A DNA stretch of 36,725 nt from positions 1 to 36,725 of the forward strand of contig NZ_JAGSOH010000077.1 of NCBI RefSeq assembly GCF_018139625.1. Reading direction: 5' to 3'. Each line of letters opens with the position of its first letter. Position 1 is the stretch's first letter. The DNA is from Actinospica acidithermotolerans (lineage in GTDB: Bacteria > Actinomycetota > Actinomycetes > Streptomycetales > Catenulisporaceae). The notes under the pieces were generated by a model. That model ran no database searches, was not told the origin of the DNA, and saw nothing but the letters and a program-made list of their open reading frames with translations. Shown piece by piece: positions 16,972 through 25,740 of the stretch. The translations under genes were made by a program, and so were the position numbers.

Positions 16972-18462
16972 TCAGTTGCCGCGTTCGCCGTGCCAGTGCG
17001 CGAGTTTTCCGGCGCGGCTGACGGCGCGGACCCGGCGCTCGGTGTCCCGGCGGACGCGTGACGCGGCGACGATGACGAGGCGGTCGCCGACCTGCAGCCG
17101 CGTCGTCGGGGCGGGGACGAAACCGCGGCCGTCCCGCACGACGAGGGACATGCTCGCGCCCTCGGGCAGCCGCAGCTCCCACAGTTCGACGCCGTGCAGA
17201 TGCGAGCCCTCGGGGATCTGCACCTGGAGCATCACGGCGTGCAGGTCCTCCAGCGGCGCGGACTCGACGTCGAGTTCGGTCGGTTCGGCGGACGTGAGGA
17301 CGCCGAGTCTTCGGGCGACGGCGGGCAGCGTCGGACCCTGCACGAGGGTGAAGCCGCCGACCACGAGGAATACGAGGTCGAACAGGCGCGAGGCCTGCGG
17401 CACCCGCGCGCTCATCGGGATCGTCGCGAGCACGATGGGCACGGCTCCGCGCAGTCCGGCGTAGGACAGGAAGGCCTGTTCCCGCCGGCGTATCCGCAGG
17501 CCGATCGTGGATATCAGGACCGCGAGGGGCCGCGCGACGACCGTCAGCACCAGGCCGATGACTATCGCGGGCACGATCTGCGCGGGCAGCCGGGAGGGCG
17601 CGGCGAGCAGGCCGAGCATCACGAACAGGCCGATCTGCGCCAGCCAGGCGATGCCCTCGGCGAAGCCGCGCGTCGCGGCGCGGTGCGGCAGCCGGACGTT
17701 GCCGAGGACCAGGGCGGCGACGTACACCGCGAGGAAGCCGCTGGCGTGCGCCGTCGAGGCCGCGCCGTAGCCCGCGACGATGATCGCCAGGACGGCGATC
17801 GGGTACAGGCCGGAGGCGGGCAGCGCGACGCGGCGCAGCACCTCGGCGCCGAGCAGGCCGAGCGCCAGGCCGATCGCGGCGCCGACGATCAGCTCGTAGA
17901 CGACCTCGCCGGCGATGAACACGCCGGAGGGATGGTGCCCGCCCGCGCTCAGCAGCGTCACGGCGAGCACCGAGGGCGGGTCGTTGAGGCCTGATTCGCC
18001 TTCCAGGATCCCGGACAGCCGGGGTGGCAGCGGCAGTTTCCGCAGCACCGAGAACACGGCCGCGGCGTCGGTCGGCGCGAGCACGGCGCCGAGCAGCAGC
18101 GCCTGCCGCCAGGGCAGGTCGACGAAGACGTGCGCGGCGACGGCGACGATCACGGTCGTGATGCCGACGCCGACCGTGGCCAGCAGCAGCGCCGGGGTCG
18201 CGCCCGCCCGGGCGGTGTCCAGCCGCGTGGTCAGACCGCCCTCGGCCAGGATGAGCACCAGCGCGCTCAGCCCGAGCACCTCGGCCAGGCCCGCGTCGTC
18301 GAAGCGGATGCCGAATCCGGACTCGCCGAGCAGCAGCCCGAGGCCGAGGAAGACCAGCAGGCCGGGCAGCCCGATCCCGTGCGCGAGCCGGGCCGCGCCG
18401 ATGGCCGCGAGCACCACGGCGGCGCCGATGAGCAGCAGCACGTCGAGGTTGGCGGGGTGCAA
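16972..18462 (-). CDS. CPA1-type potassium or sodium/proton antiporter with TrkA-C domain
   Basis: The protein has 496 residues. About 12 membrane helices fill residues 5-390. The ion-site motifs of the CPA1/NhaP family are visible: APTDAAAV (Thr131-Asp132) and EGESGLNDPPSV (Asn160-Asp161). Residues about 405-480 form a TrkA-C (RCK-C)-like ligand-binding domain (SHLHGVELWELRLPEG...GDRLVIVA), typical of NhaP2/CvrA-like K+/H+ antiporters that export K+ in response to a cytosolic ligand. No ATG or GTG is available in frame, so the start is a TTG at 18460-18462 with only a weak G-rich site upstream. The universal stress protein gene lies 106 bp upstream in the same direction, suggesting a shared role in pH or turgor stress; the gap holds nothing else I recognise. 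Confidence 0.87.
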   Translation of the reverse strand: MHPANLDVLLLIGAAVVLAAIGAARLAHGIGLPGLLVFLGLGLLLGESGFGIRFDDAGLAEVLGLSALVLILAEGGLTTRLDTARAGATPALLLATVGVGITTVIVAVAAHVFVDLPWRQALLLGAVLAPTDAAAVFSVLRKLPLPPRLSGILEGESGLNDPPSVLAVTLLSAGGHHPSGVFIAGEVVYELIVGAAIGLALGLLGAEVLRRVALPASGLYPIAVLAIIVAGYGAASTAHASGFLAVYVAALVLGNVRLPHRAATRGFAEGIAWLAQIGLFVMLGLLAAPSRLPAQIVPAIVIGLVLTVVARPLAVLISTIGLRIRRREQAFLSYAGLRGAVPIVLATIPMSARVPQASRLFDLVFLVVGGFTLVQGPTLPAVARRLGVLTSAEPTELDVESAPLEDLHAVMLQVQIPEGSHLHGVELWELRLPEGASMSLVVRDGRGFVPAPTTRLQVGDRLVIVAASRVRRDTERRVRAVSRAGKLAHWHGERGN

Positions 18463-18568
18463 TGATCGGCCCGTCGTCGAAGGTGAAGGTGAGGGTCCTC
18501 CAGGATAACGGCGGGGACGATCTCTGTCAGTGCTCGGCGCTCAACTGTGACCGTTCGCAGGTTGACTC

Positions 18569-19069
18569 TCACGCAGCGAGTCGCTTGCGGTGCCGCAGAT
18601 GCCGGGGCGTGCCGGCGAGCGGCGGCGGGGGCACCACGAACACGGAGCAGTCCGCGTGGGCGATGCAATAGCCTGCGACGTGGCAGTGGGTGAGCCGGTG
18701 GAACACGCCGTGCCGGCCCGAGCCGACCACGATCAGGTCGTCCGGCTGGTCGGCGACGTCCACCAGGGCGGCGCCGGCCGGGCCGCGCACCACCTGCGGC
18801 TCGCAGTCGATGTCGATCGGGACCGCGCCGAGGCCCTCCTCGAACGCGGCGTTCAGCCGGTGCTCGGCGCTCTGCCACCAATCGCGTTCGAGTTCGGGGA
18901 CCGGGCGCAGCCTCGCGGTGCTCTCGCCGCCGGGCGGCGTCCAGGCGAGCACCGGATACAGCGGAGCCCGCCAGGCTCGGGAGAACTCGACCGCGCGTCG
19001 CAGGGCGTGCAGACTGCCAGGAGACCCGTCGACGCCGACGATCACGCGGCCGATGCTGGTTGGCATCAT
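18569..19069 (-). CDS. Universal stress protein (UspA family)
   Basis: The protein has 166 residues and one Usp domain. It starts with the usual beta strand and ATP-loop Asp (VIVGVDGSPGSLHALRRAVEF). The C-terminal nucleotide loop reads VVGSGRHGVFHRLTHCHVAGYCIAHADCSVFVV, so the usual G-9x-G-S/T stretch is altered and ATP binding is uncertain. It should be cytosolic. Two ATGs in tandem are possible starts (19069 or 19066); GGAGGG lies five bases before the first. It is followed by the antiporter gene, and UspA domains are often linked functionally to ion transporters. A tail rich in Arg and His (HLRHRKR) ends the protein. Confidence 0.87.
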   Translation of the reverse strand: MMPTSIGRVIVGVDGSPGSLHALRRAVEFSRAWRAPLYPVLAWTPPGGESTARLRPVPELERDWWQSAEHRLNAAFEEGLGAVPIDIDCEPQVVRGPAGAALVDVADQPDDLIVVGSGRHGVFHRLTHCHVAGYCIAHADCSVFVVPPPPLAGTPRHLRHRKRLAA

Positions 19070-19148
19070 GGCGTCCCTCCTACCAGGACGCCTTCAGTCT
19101 ATCCGGGCCGCCGGTTTTCGCCACCGAGGGGCGCGCGAGGCTTTTCGT

Positions 19149-19793
19149 TCAGCGGTTGAGATAGGCCAGGACGGCCAGCACCCGCCGGTTGTCGTCGTCC
19201 GAGGGCGGCAGGTCCAGCTTGGCGAAGATGTTCGAGGTGTGCTTCGCCACGGCCCGCTCGGTGACGACGAGCTTCGCCGCGATCGCCGCGTTGGAGCGGC
19301 CCTCGGCCATCAGCCCGAGCACCTCGAGCTCGCGCGGGGTGAGGGTGCCCAGCGGCTCCTTCGCGCCGCCGTGCGCCAGCAGCTTCGCGATCACTTCGGG
19401 GTCCATGGCGGTTCCTCCGGCGGCCACCCGGCGCACCGCGTCGACGAACTGGGCCGCGTCGAAGACCCGGTCCTTGAGCAGGTAGCCGATCCCGCCAGCG
19501 CCGTCCGCCAGCAGTTCGCGGGCGTAGAGCTGCTCCACGTACTGGGAGAGCACCAGCACCGGCAGGCCGGGGACCCGGGCGCGGGCCGCCAGGGCGGCCC
19601 GCAGCCCCTCGTCGGTGAAGGTCGGCGGCATCCGCACGTCCACCACCGCGACGTCCGGCCGGTGCTCGATCATGGCCTCCAGCAGGCCGGGCCCGTCGCC
19701 GACCGCCGCGACGACCTCGCAGCCGTGCGCGATCAGCAGCCTGGCCAGGCCCTCCCTCAGGAGGTAGAGGTCTTCGCCGAGGACGACGCGCAC
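19149..19793 (-). CDS. NarL/FixJ-type response regulator
   Basis: The protein has 214 residues. The receiver domain shows the acidic pair Glu7-Asp8, phospho-acceptor Asp52 (VAVVDVRMPP), Ser83 and Lys107. A LuxR-type helix-turn-helix lies at about residues 150-195 (LTPRELEVLGLMAEGRSNAAIA...ERAVAKHTSNIFAKL). The start is the GTG at 19791-19793 with GGAG five bases upstream; it lies 37 bases inside the end of the kinase gene, so the two are translationally coupled. It probably controls the divergent MMPL transporter gene and its own operon. Confidence 0.93.
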   Translation of the reverse strand: MRVVLGEDLYLLREGLARLLIAHGCEVVAAVGDGPGLLEAMIEHRPDVAVVDVRMPPTFTDEGLRAALAARARVPGLPVLVLSQYVEQLYARELLADGAGGIGYLLKDRVFDAAQFVDAVRRVAAGGTAMDPEVIAKLLAHGGAKEPLGTLTPRELEVLGLMAEGRSNAAIAAKLVVTERAVAKHTSNIFAKLDLPPSDDDNRRVLAVLAYLNR

Positions 19794-21070
19794 GGGATCT
19801 CCAAGGTCACTTCGGTGGGGCCGCCGACGGGGGAACGCACGGCCATGACGCCGTCGAATGTACCGATCCGCCGCTCGATCCCGGCCAGTCCGCTGCCGGT
19901 CGAGCCCACCGTGGCGCCGCCGCGGCCGTCGTCGGTGCAGGTCACCCGCAGCCGGCCGTCCCGGTGCCACAGGTCGATCCGGACGCGGGTCGCGTGCGCG
20001 TGCTTGGCCGCGTTGGTCAGCAGCTCGCTGACCGCGAAGTACGCCGCCGACTCGACCGCGGGTTCGAGCCGTCCGGGCAGGTCGGCGGTGACGTCCACGT
20101 GCAGCGGGCTGTCCAGGGCCAGCGCGCGCACGGCGTCGCCGAGGCCGCGGTCGGAGAGCACCGGGGGATGGATGCCGCGTACCAGTTCCCTGAGCTCGGT
20201 CAGCGCCTTGGCCGAGGACTCGCGCGCCTCCGCCATCAGCGCCTTCGCCGCCTCCGGGTGCTGGTCGATCAGCGCCTCGGCGGCGCCGAGGTTCATGCCC
20301 ATGGCGACGAGCCTGGCCTGCGCGCCGTCGTGCAGGTCGCGCTCGATCCGGCGCAGCTCGGCGGCCTGGGTGTCGACCGCGTCGGCCCGGGTCTCGGTCA
20401 GCCGGGCCACGCGGCGGTTGAGCGCGGCCTCGCGGGCCGTGGCGGTCGGGCCGAGCAGCACGGAGGTCCACCGCGCGTGCAGCCGGATCAGCGCCGGCCC
20501 GGCGTACGCGCCGCCGACCAGGAACGCGGCGCCGACCGGAAAGGCGGCCCAGCGCAGATTCGTCAGCGCGCCGGACTTCGAGACGTGCACGAAGGTGTAC
20601 CAGTCGTTCATGCCCGCGTTCGTGAGCGTCGGCCAGAGGATGCCGATCACGAAGCCGTACACGCCGTAGAGCACCAGGCCCGCGGCGAAGCTCGCGATGG
20701 TCACGCCGACGACCGAGTCCAGGATCGCCCAGGCGAAGTCGCGCCAGGTCTGGGTGTCGCTGACCCGCGCGAGCAGCCGGCGCAGCATCCCGCCGAGGCC
20801 GGGCTCCGCGGCCAGCTCCGGCGGAATCGGCCGGTACGGCTCCTCTATCTCGACGCCGCCCCACTCCCGCGCCAGCCGCCTGGCCGTGTTCGCGGTGGAG
20901 CGCAGCATGGCCAGCGTGGCCGGCAGCAGCAGCAGTCCGACGCCCATCGACGAGACCAGCGAGCCCGCGGTCACCACGAGGCTCCACAGGATCGCGTTCC
21001 ACATCCCGAAGCCGATCAGCGCCCAGCCCCGCAGCGGCGCCAGCAGCAGCCGCTCCTTCAGTTCTCCCAT
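19757..21070 (-). CDS. Sensor histidine kinase, NarL-type, with N-terminal membrane sensor domain
   Basis: The protein has 437 residues. The first 200 residues hold an actinobacterial putative-sensor module (RGWALIGFGMWNAILWS and further helices; four membrane segments seen). HisKA_3 follows with phospho-acceptor His247 in ERDLHDGAQ, then the HATPase domain with Asn353 (LLTNAAKHA) and the DGRGG glycine box at 381-385. The ATG at 21068-21070 has GGAG only two bases upstream, which is short; an in-frame ATG at 21151 would add 27 residues of low-quality sequence and reach into the promoter region, so the shorter start is preferred. The kinase overlaps its response regulator by 37 bp. The signal is unknown; kinases of this layout beside MMPL or ABC exporters often sense envelope or drug stress. 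Confidence 0.92.
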   Translation of the reverse strand: MGELKERLLLAPLRGWALIGFGMWNAILWSLVVTAGSLVSSMGVGLLLLPATLAMLRSTANTARRLAREWGGVEIEEPYRPIPPELAAEPGLGGMLRRLLARVSDTQTWRDFAWAILDSVVGVTIASFAAGLVLYGVYGFVIGILWPTLTNAGMNDWYTFVHVSKSGALTNLRWAAFPVGAAFLVGGAYAGPALIRLHARWTSVLLGPTATAREAALNRRVARLTETRADAVDTQAAELRRIERDLHDGAQARLVAMGMNLGAAEALIDQHPEAAKALMAEARESSAKALTELRELVRGIHPPVLSDRGLGDAVRALALDSPLHVDVTADLPGRLEPAVESAAYFAVSELLTNAAKHAHATRVRIDLWHRDGRLRVTCTDDGRGGATVGSTGSGLAGIERRIGTFDGVMAVRSPVGGPTEVTLEIPCASSSAKTSTS

Positions 21071-21109
21071 GGCTCCAAGTCTCGCGGTCGCGCGGCGCGC
21101 GCGCACTGG

Positions 21110-21130
21110 CCCCAGGCACCCGGCCTGGGG
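21110..21130. promoter_or_regulatory. 7-bp inverted repeat upstream of the kinase gene
   Basis: CCCCAGG (21110-21116) and CCTGGGG (21124-21130) form a perfect inverted repeat with a 7-base centre, 40-60 bp upstream of the kinase start. It could be an operator or a leader hairpin. Confidence 0.3.
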
Positions 21131-21177
21131 TGTACTCAGTGCCACCCCCAAGACACCGGTTGGCCGGATGTCGATGC

Positions 21178-21190
21178 TGACGTCCCGTCA
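21178..21190. promoter_or_regulatory. Perfect 5-3-5 palindrome in the kinase/MMPL divergent promoter
   Basis: TGACG-TCC-CGTCA lies 63 bp upstream of the MMPL start and about 108 bp upstream of the kinase start. Its position between divergent genes makes it a candidate site for the neighbouring response regulator. Inferred. Confidence 0.35.
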
Positions 21191-21252
21191 ATAGCGTGGT
21201 GTCCGAGCCGGTGACCTGCACCGGAATCGGAAATCCCAGGGGGATGGACACC

Positions 21253-23460
21253 ATGGCGCACAGACGCAGGCCCGCCGCCGCGCTCGGCGGCTGGAGCGCG
21301 GCACACCGCAAGACCGCAGTGTTCGGCTGGCTGTTCTTCGTGATCCTCGCGACGGTGATCGGCGGCGCGGTCGGGCAGAAGCAGCTCACCGATGCGCAGC
21401 AGGGGGTGGGCGACTCGGCGCGGGCGGTGCAGATCCTGCAGGACGCCGGCATCTCCGACCCGGCCTCCGAGATGGTGCTGGTGCACAGCACGACGCAGAC
21501 GGCCGACGCCGCGACCTACCGCGAGGCCGTGGACCAGGTCCTCGCCGCCGTGCGCGGGACCGGGCAGACCGACAACCTGCAGAGCCCTTATGCGACGGGG
21601 CTGATCTCCAAGGACCGGCACTACGCGCTGGTCGAGTTCGACATGACCGGCGACGCGTCGAGCGCCGACGGCCGGGTGCAGCCGGTGCTCGACGCCGTCG
21701 CGAAGGTGCAGGCGGCGAATCCCGGCCTGCGGATCAGCGAGGTCGGCGACGCGTCCGGCAGCCACTGGGTGAACGAGACGCTCGGCACCGATTTCAAGCG
21801 CGCCGAATGGACCGCCGTGCCGCTCGCCTTCGGCATCCTGCTCGCCGCCTTCGGCGCGCTGATCGCCGCGGTGCTCCCGGTGCTGCTCGCGGTCACGGCG
21901 TTCATGGCGGCGCTCGGCCTGCTCGACCTGATCTCGCACGCGGTGCCGCAGTCCTCCTCGTCCAACTCCGTCATGCTGCTGATGGGCCTGGCGGTCGGCG
22001 TCGACTACTGCCTGTTCTACCTGCGCCGGGAGCGCCAGGAGCGCGCGGCCGGGCGTGACCCGAAGGACGCACTCAGCGTCGCGGCGGCCACCTCGGGCCA
22101 CTCGGTGCTGGTCTCCGGCCTGACGGTGATGGTCGCGATGGCCGGCATGTTCATCACGGGGATGCACATCTTCGAGGGCTTCGCGCTCGCCTCGATCCTG
22201 GTCGTGGCCATCGCGATGGTCGGCTCGGTCACGGTGCTCCCCGCGCTGCTCGCGATGCTCGGCGACCGGATCGACTGGGGCCGGCGCAAGTCCAGGCGCC
22301 ACCGTCCGGCCAACCCCGACGGCGGCCGGGTCTGGAACGCCACGATGGGCAAGGTGCTCGACCACCCCAAGGGCTTCGCGACCGCCGCCGCGGCCTTCCT
22401 GATCCTGCTCGCGCTCCCGGCGCTCGGGCTGCGCACCGCGTCGCTCGACGTGAACCAGCAGCTGCCCGCCGCCTCGCCGCTGGTGCAGACCTACGACGCG
22501 ATCAGCGCCGAGTTCCCGGCCAGTCCGGCGCCCGGCATGATCGTGCTGCAGACCCCTGATGTGAAGTCGAGCGCGGTGGTGGAGGGGATCGCCGCGTTCA
22601 AGTCCGAGGCGGCGGCGGACGGCGCCCTGGGCTCCGGTCCGGTGCAGGTGACCTCCTATCCGGCACAGCACGTGGTGAAGATCCTCTTCCCGGTCGCCGG
22701 ACAGGGCCGCGACGCGCGGGCCATCGCCTCGCTGAACACGCTGCGCGGCACGGTGGTTCCGCACACGCTCGGCGCGATCCCGCACACCACGGCCCTGGTC
22801 GGCGGCAGCCTCGCCTTCAGCACGGACTTCAACGGCCGGCTCGACGCCACCATCCTGCCGGTGTTCCTGTTCGTGCTCGGAGTCACCTTCCTGGTGATGC
22901 TGCTCGCCTTCCGCAGCTGGGTGATCGCGGCCACCGCGATCGTGCTGAACCTGCTGTCGACCGGCGCGGCGTACGGCGTGATGGTCGCGATGTTCCAGCA
23001 CGGCTGGGGTTCGGGCCTGATCGGCACGAAACCGGTCGGCGCCCTGGAGTCCTGGATCCCGCTGTTCGTGTTCGTGGTCCTGTTCGGGCTCAGCATGGAC
23101 TACCACGTGTTCGTGGTCTCCCGGATCCGCGAGGCGCACGACCGGGGCCTGTCGACCAAGGACGCGGTGGCCCAGGGGCTGCGCGCCACGGCTGGCACGA
23201 TCACCAGCGCCGCGGCGATCATGGTGGCGGTGTTCGCGGTGTTCGGCACGCTGAGCATGCAGGACTTCAAGCAGCTCGGCGTCGGCCTCGGGGCGGCGAT
23301 CCTGCTGGACGCGACGGTGATCAGGGTGCTGCTCCTGCCGACGGTGATGACGCTGCTGGGCGAGCGCAACTGGCGCCGCCCGCGCCGCGGCCGCGACGAA
23401 CCCGCCCTAGATCTCGAGGGCGCAGCGCGCGGCGCCGATCAGGCCGGCATCCCGGCCTAG
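21253..23460 (+). CDS. MMPL family (RND-type) membrane transporter
   Basis: The protein has 735 residues from the ATG at 21253, nine bases after AGGGGG. The ATG at 21244 touches that ribosome site, so it is not preferred. The layout is the MMPL one: helix 1 (VFGWLFFVILATVIGG), an extracytoplasmic loop, five helices with MLLMGLAVGVDYCLFYLRRERQE, then the second half with one helix, a second loop, and five helices with FGLSMDYHVFVVSRIRE. The Asp-Tyr pairs in both halves (GVDYCLF and SMDYHVF) are the proton-relay positions of the family. Such proteins export lipids or hydrophobic drugs using the proton gradient. The adjacent two-component system probably controls it. The last 54 bp overlap the end of the convergent ROK kinase gene. 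Confidence 0.92.
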   Translation: MAHRRRPAAALGGWSAAHRKTAVFGWLFFVILATVIGGAVGQKQLTDAQQGVGDSARAVQILQDAGISDPASEMVLVHSTTQTADAATYREAVDQVLAAVRGTGQTDNLQSPYATGLISKDRHYALVEFDMTGDASSADGRVQPVLDAVAKVQAANPGLRISEVGDASGSHWVNETLGTDFKRAEWTAVPLAFGILLAAFGALIAAVLPVLLAVTAFMAALGLLDLISHAVPQSSSSNSVMLLMGLAVGVDYCLFYLRRERQERAAGRDPKDALSVAAATSGHSVLVSGLTVMVAMAGMFITGMHIFEGFALASILVVAIAMVGSVTVLPALLAMLGDRIDWGRRKSRRHRPANPDGGRVWNATMGKVLDHPKGFATAAAAFLILLALPALGLRTASLDVNQQLPAASPLVQTYDAISAEFPASPAPGMIVLQTPDVKSSAVVEGIAAFKSEAAADGALGSGPVQVTSYPAQHVVKILFPVAGQGRDARAIASLNTLRGTVVPHTLGAIPHTTALVGGSLAFSTDFNGRLDATILPVFLFVLGVTFLVMLLAFRSWVIAATAIVLNLLSTGAAYGVMVAMFQHGWGSGLIGTKPVGALESWIPLFVFVVLFGLSMDYHVFVVSRIREAHDRGLSTKDAVAQGLRATAGTITSAAAIMVAVFAVFGTLSMQDFKQLGVGLGAAILLDATVIRVLLLPTVMTLLGERNWRRPRRGRDEPALDLEGAARGADQAGIPA

Positions 23461-24300
23461 GGTCCCCGGCAGCGCCTTCACCCGCTGCACGAAGCCGAGG
23501 GACGCGCGGCGCTTGAGGTGGGCCCGGAGCGGATCGAGAAGCACCGGGCCCGCCGCCGCCACTCCCCCGCCGATGACGACGACGTCGAGATCCACCAGCG
23601 CGGCCGCGCCGACGATTCCGCAGGCCAGCGCGTCAGCCGCCCGATCGAAGGCGGCCCGCGCCACGGAGTCGCCGGCGCGCGCGTCGTCCGCCAGCTCCTT
23701 CGCGCTCGCGCCCCGCCAGCCGAACTGCGCCGCCCAGCGCACCATCGAGGGCCCACTGCCCAGGGCTTCCACGCACCCTGTCATACCGCAGGCGCACAGG
23801 ACCGGCTCCAGGTCGGTCGGCATGTGCCCGAAGTGGCCCGCGTTCCCGGTCGGCCCCGGATAGGCGCGCCCCCTCAGCACGAGGCCGCCGCCGACGCCGG
23901 TGGACACGACGATGCCCAGCATCGCCTCCGCGCCGGCGCCCGCCCCGCGCCAGTGCTCGCCGACGGCGGCGGCCACCGCGTCGCCCACCAGCACGGTCTC
24001 CGCACCCGGGAAGGCTTCGGCCACCGTGTCGCACAGCGGGAAATCGCGCCAGGACGGGATGTTCACCGGGCTGACCGTTCCCGCGACCATGTCCAGCGGG
24101 CCGGCCGAGGCCAGCCCGATCGTGCGCGGGCGCTCGTTTCCGAGCACCGTCTTCGCCAGTTCGATCAATGTGTCGGCGACCGCGGAGGACGGGGTCGGGA
24201 TCTCGCCCCGGCTCATCACCCCGCCCTGCTCGTCCACCACTGCGGCGGCGAGCTTCGTGCCGCCGATGTCGATCGCCAGGATCGGTGCGTTCGCGGTCAC
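23407..24300 (-). CDS. ROK family sugar kinase (glucokinase-like)
   Basis: The protein has 297 residues. The phosphate-binding AIDIGGTK motif (residues 9-16), the ATP-site STGVGGG (133-139) and the ROK zinc motif are present: His156 or His159 in GNAGHFGHM, with CACGMTGC giving Cys169, Cys171 and Cys176. The catalytic Asp is Asp107 in VLVGDAVAAAVGEHW, where most members have END or ND. It should phosphorylate a hexose or amino sugar taken up by the importer encoded nearby. The GTG start at 24298-24300 follows GAGAGGA. It lies 28 bp after the ROK repressor gene, so the two form an operon. Confidence 0.92.
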   Translation of the reverse strand: MTANAPILAIDIGGTKLAAAVVDEQGGVMSRGEIPTPSSAVADTLIELAKTVLGNERPRTIGLASAGPLDMVAGTVSPVNIPSWRDFPLCDTVAEAFPGAETVLVGDAVAAAVGEHWRGAGAGAEAMLGIVVSTGVGGGLVLRGRAYPGPTGNAGHFGHMPTDLEPVLCACGMTGCVEALGSGPSMVRWAAQFGWRGASAKELADDARAGDSVARAAFDRAADALACGIVGAAALVDLDVVVIGGGVAAAGPVLLDPLRAHLKRRASLGFVQRVKALPGTLGRDAGLIGAARCALEI

Positions 24301-24328
24301 GGCGTGGTCCTCTCGGAGCGATTCGGGT

Positions 24329-25576
24329 TCACGGGCTCAGCAGCGTCGTGAGCTGGGGTGCGAAGGCGCGGTGGAAGACGAGCGAGGCCGCGCCGACCGC
24401 GCCGGCGCTGCTGCCCGCCGGAGAGAGCGAGACAGGGGCCTTATGCACGCGGCGGGCGATCGGGCGGACGGAGAGCGCCTCGTCGATCGCCTCGCGGTAG
24501 ATCTCGCCGACCGGGCCGAGCGCCGGGCCGCCGAGCACGAACAGCTCCACGTCCAGCATGTTCGCGACGCTGACCGCGACATCCGAGAGGTACCCGGCGA
24601 CCCGGTCCACGACGGAGCGCGCCAGCGGATCGCCGTCGGCGGCGGCGCAGATCGCGTCGTGGTCCACCGTCGCCGGATCACGTTCGTACGCGGCGGCGAG
24701 TGCTCCGCCGCCGCCGTCCGCGAGCAGCTTGTGCGCGTCGGCGACCATCGCATCTGGGCACGCGACGGCCTCGAGGCAGCCGCGGTTGCCGCAGTAGCAC
24801 TGCGGACCGGCCGGCGCGACGGTGATGTGGCCGAGCTCGGCGGCGTTGCGATAGGCGCCGCGGAAGACCTGGCTGCTCAGGAAGAGCCCGCCACCGATGC
24901 CAGTGCCCATATACACGTATACGAAATTGCCGACGTTCTTCGCCACCCCCGACCACCGTTCGCCGATCGCGGCGGCCGTGGCGTCGTTGTCCAGCGTCAC
25001 GGGCAGTCCCGTGGCCTGCGCGAGCAGCTCGCCGAGCGGGACCTGCTCCCAGCCGGCGAGCCGCGGCGGGTAGAGCACCAGGCCGAGATCCTGGTCGATC
25101 GGCCCCGGGCACGCCAGGCCGACGCCGAGCATCTTGCGCTGCGGGACCCCGCCGTCGCGCACCACCTTGCGCACGGCCTTGGCCATCAGCGCGACGGCCT
25201 GCCCGGGCCGCACCGAGTGGTGTATCTCGCGCCGCGTCTCCGCGACGACTGTGCCCGCGAGGTCGACCAGTACCGCGTCGATCCAGCCCGGGTCGAAGTG
25301 CAGGCCCACGGCGTAGCCCGCGGTCGGCTCGACCCGCAGCGTGGTGCGCGGCTTGCCGCTGCCGGACGGCCCGGCCGAGGGCCGCGCGCCGTCCTCGCGC
25401 ACCAGGCCGTCGGCCAGCAGCCGGCGCACGATCACCGAGATGGTCTGCGCCGTCAGCCCGGTGCGCTGCGCGAGCTCCACGCGGCTGGTCGTCCCCGAGG
25501 ACCTGATCGCGTCCAGCACCACGTTCTGGTTGTAGCTGCCCACCTTCGGCAGGTTGGTTCCCGCCTGCTGCCGCAT
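24329..25576 (-). CDS. ROK family transcriptional repressor
   Basis: The protein has 415 residues. A winged helix-turn-helix (residues about 15-75: NQNVVLDAIRSSGTTSRVELAQRTGLTAQTISVIVRRLLADGLV) precedes a ROK sugar-binding domain with the CYCGNRGCLEAV zinc motif and MGTGIGGGLF. It is of the NagC/XylR type and should release DNA on binding a sugar or sugar phosphate. The ATG at 25574-25576 is preferred over the GTG at 25582 because AGGA lies six bases before the ATG but touches the GTG. It is divergent from the sugar importer and upstream of a ROK kinase, so it is the likely local regulator. Two related dyads in the divergent region are its likely operators, one near each start. Confidence 0.93.
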   Translation of the reverse strand: MRQQAGTNLPKVGSYNQNVVLDAIRSSGTTSRVELAQRTGLTAQTISVIVRRLLADGLVREDGARPSAGPSGSGKPRTTLRVEPTAGYAVGLHFDPGWIDAVLVDLAGTVVAETRREIHHSVRPGQAVALMAKAVRKVVRDGGVPQRKMLGVGLACPGPIDQDLGLVLYPPRLAGWEQVPLGELLAQATGLPVTLDNDATAAAIGERWSGVAKNVGNFVYVYMGTGIGGGLFLSSQVFRGAYRNAAELGHITVAPAGPQCYCGNRGCLEAVACPDAMVADAHKLLADGGGGALAAAYERDPATVDHDAICAAADGDPLARSVVDRVAGYLSDVAVSVANMLDVELFVLGGPALGPVGEIYREAIDEALSVRPIARRVHKAPVSLSPAGSSAGAVGAASLVFHRAFAPQLTTLLSP

Positions 25577-25614
25577 CCGCACTCCTGACCTTCCCGACGC
25601 ACTCCGAAGAGTTT

Positions 25615-25633
25615 GTACATCAAATGGATTTAC
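25615..25633. promoter_or_regulatory. Candidate ROK operator 1
   Basis: GTACATC-AAATG-GATTTAC is a 19-bp dyad with one mismatched pair between arms. It lies 39-57 bp upstream of the ROK repressor start, suited to autoregulation. It shares the core ATCAAATGGAYTTACG with operator 2. Confidence 0.6.
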
Positions 25634-25740
25634 GAAGGAAGCCCGGGGTCCGATCCGGGAGTCGCTTTACCGTTTATACACCGATTCGCCCGTAAAAGAT
25701 GGGATTTCCAATAACGATTCAGTAGCGGCGATGAGCGGCC

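Noticed and set aside
18569-18680. Possible metal-binding motif (HCHVAGYCIAHADC) in the universal stress protein
   Set aside because: Cys/His residues at these places occur in related actinobacterial Usp proteins as I recall them, and no clear ligand geometry is present.
19149-21491. 780-codon minus-strand frame that seems to fuse a kinase and a response regulator
   Set aside because: Only its last 215 codons (response regulator) are real; the rest is an out-of-frame reading of the kinase gene and the divergent promoter region.
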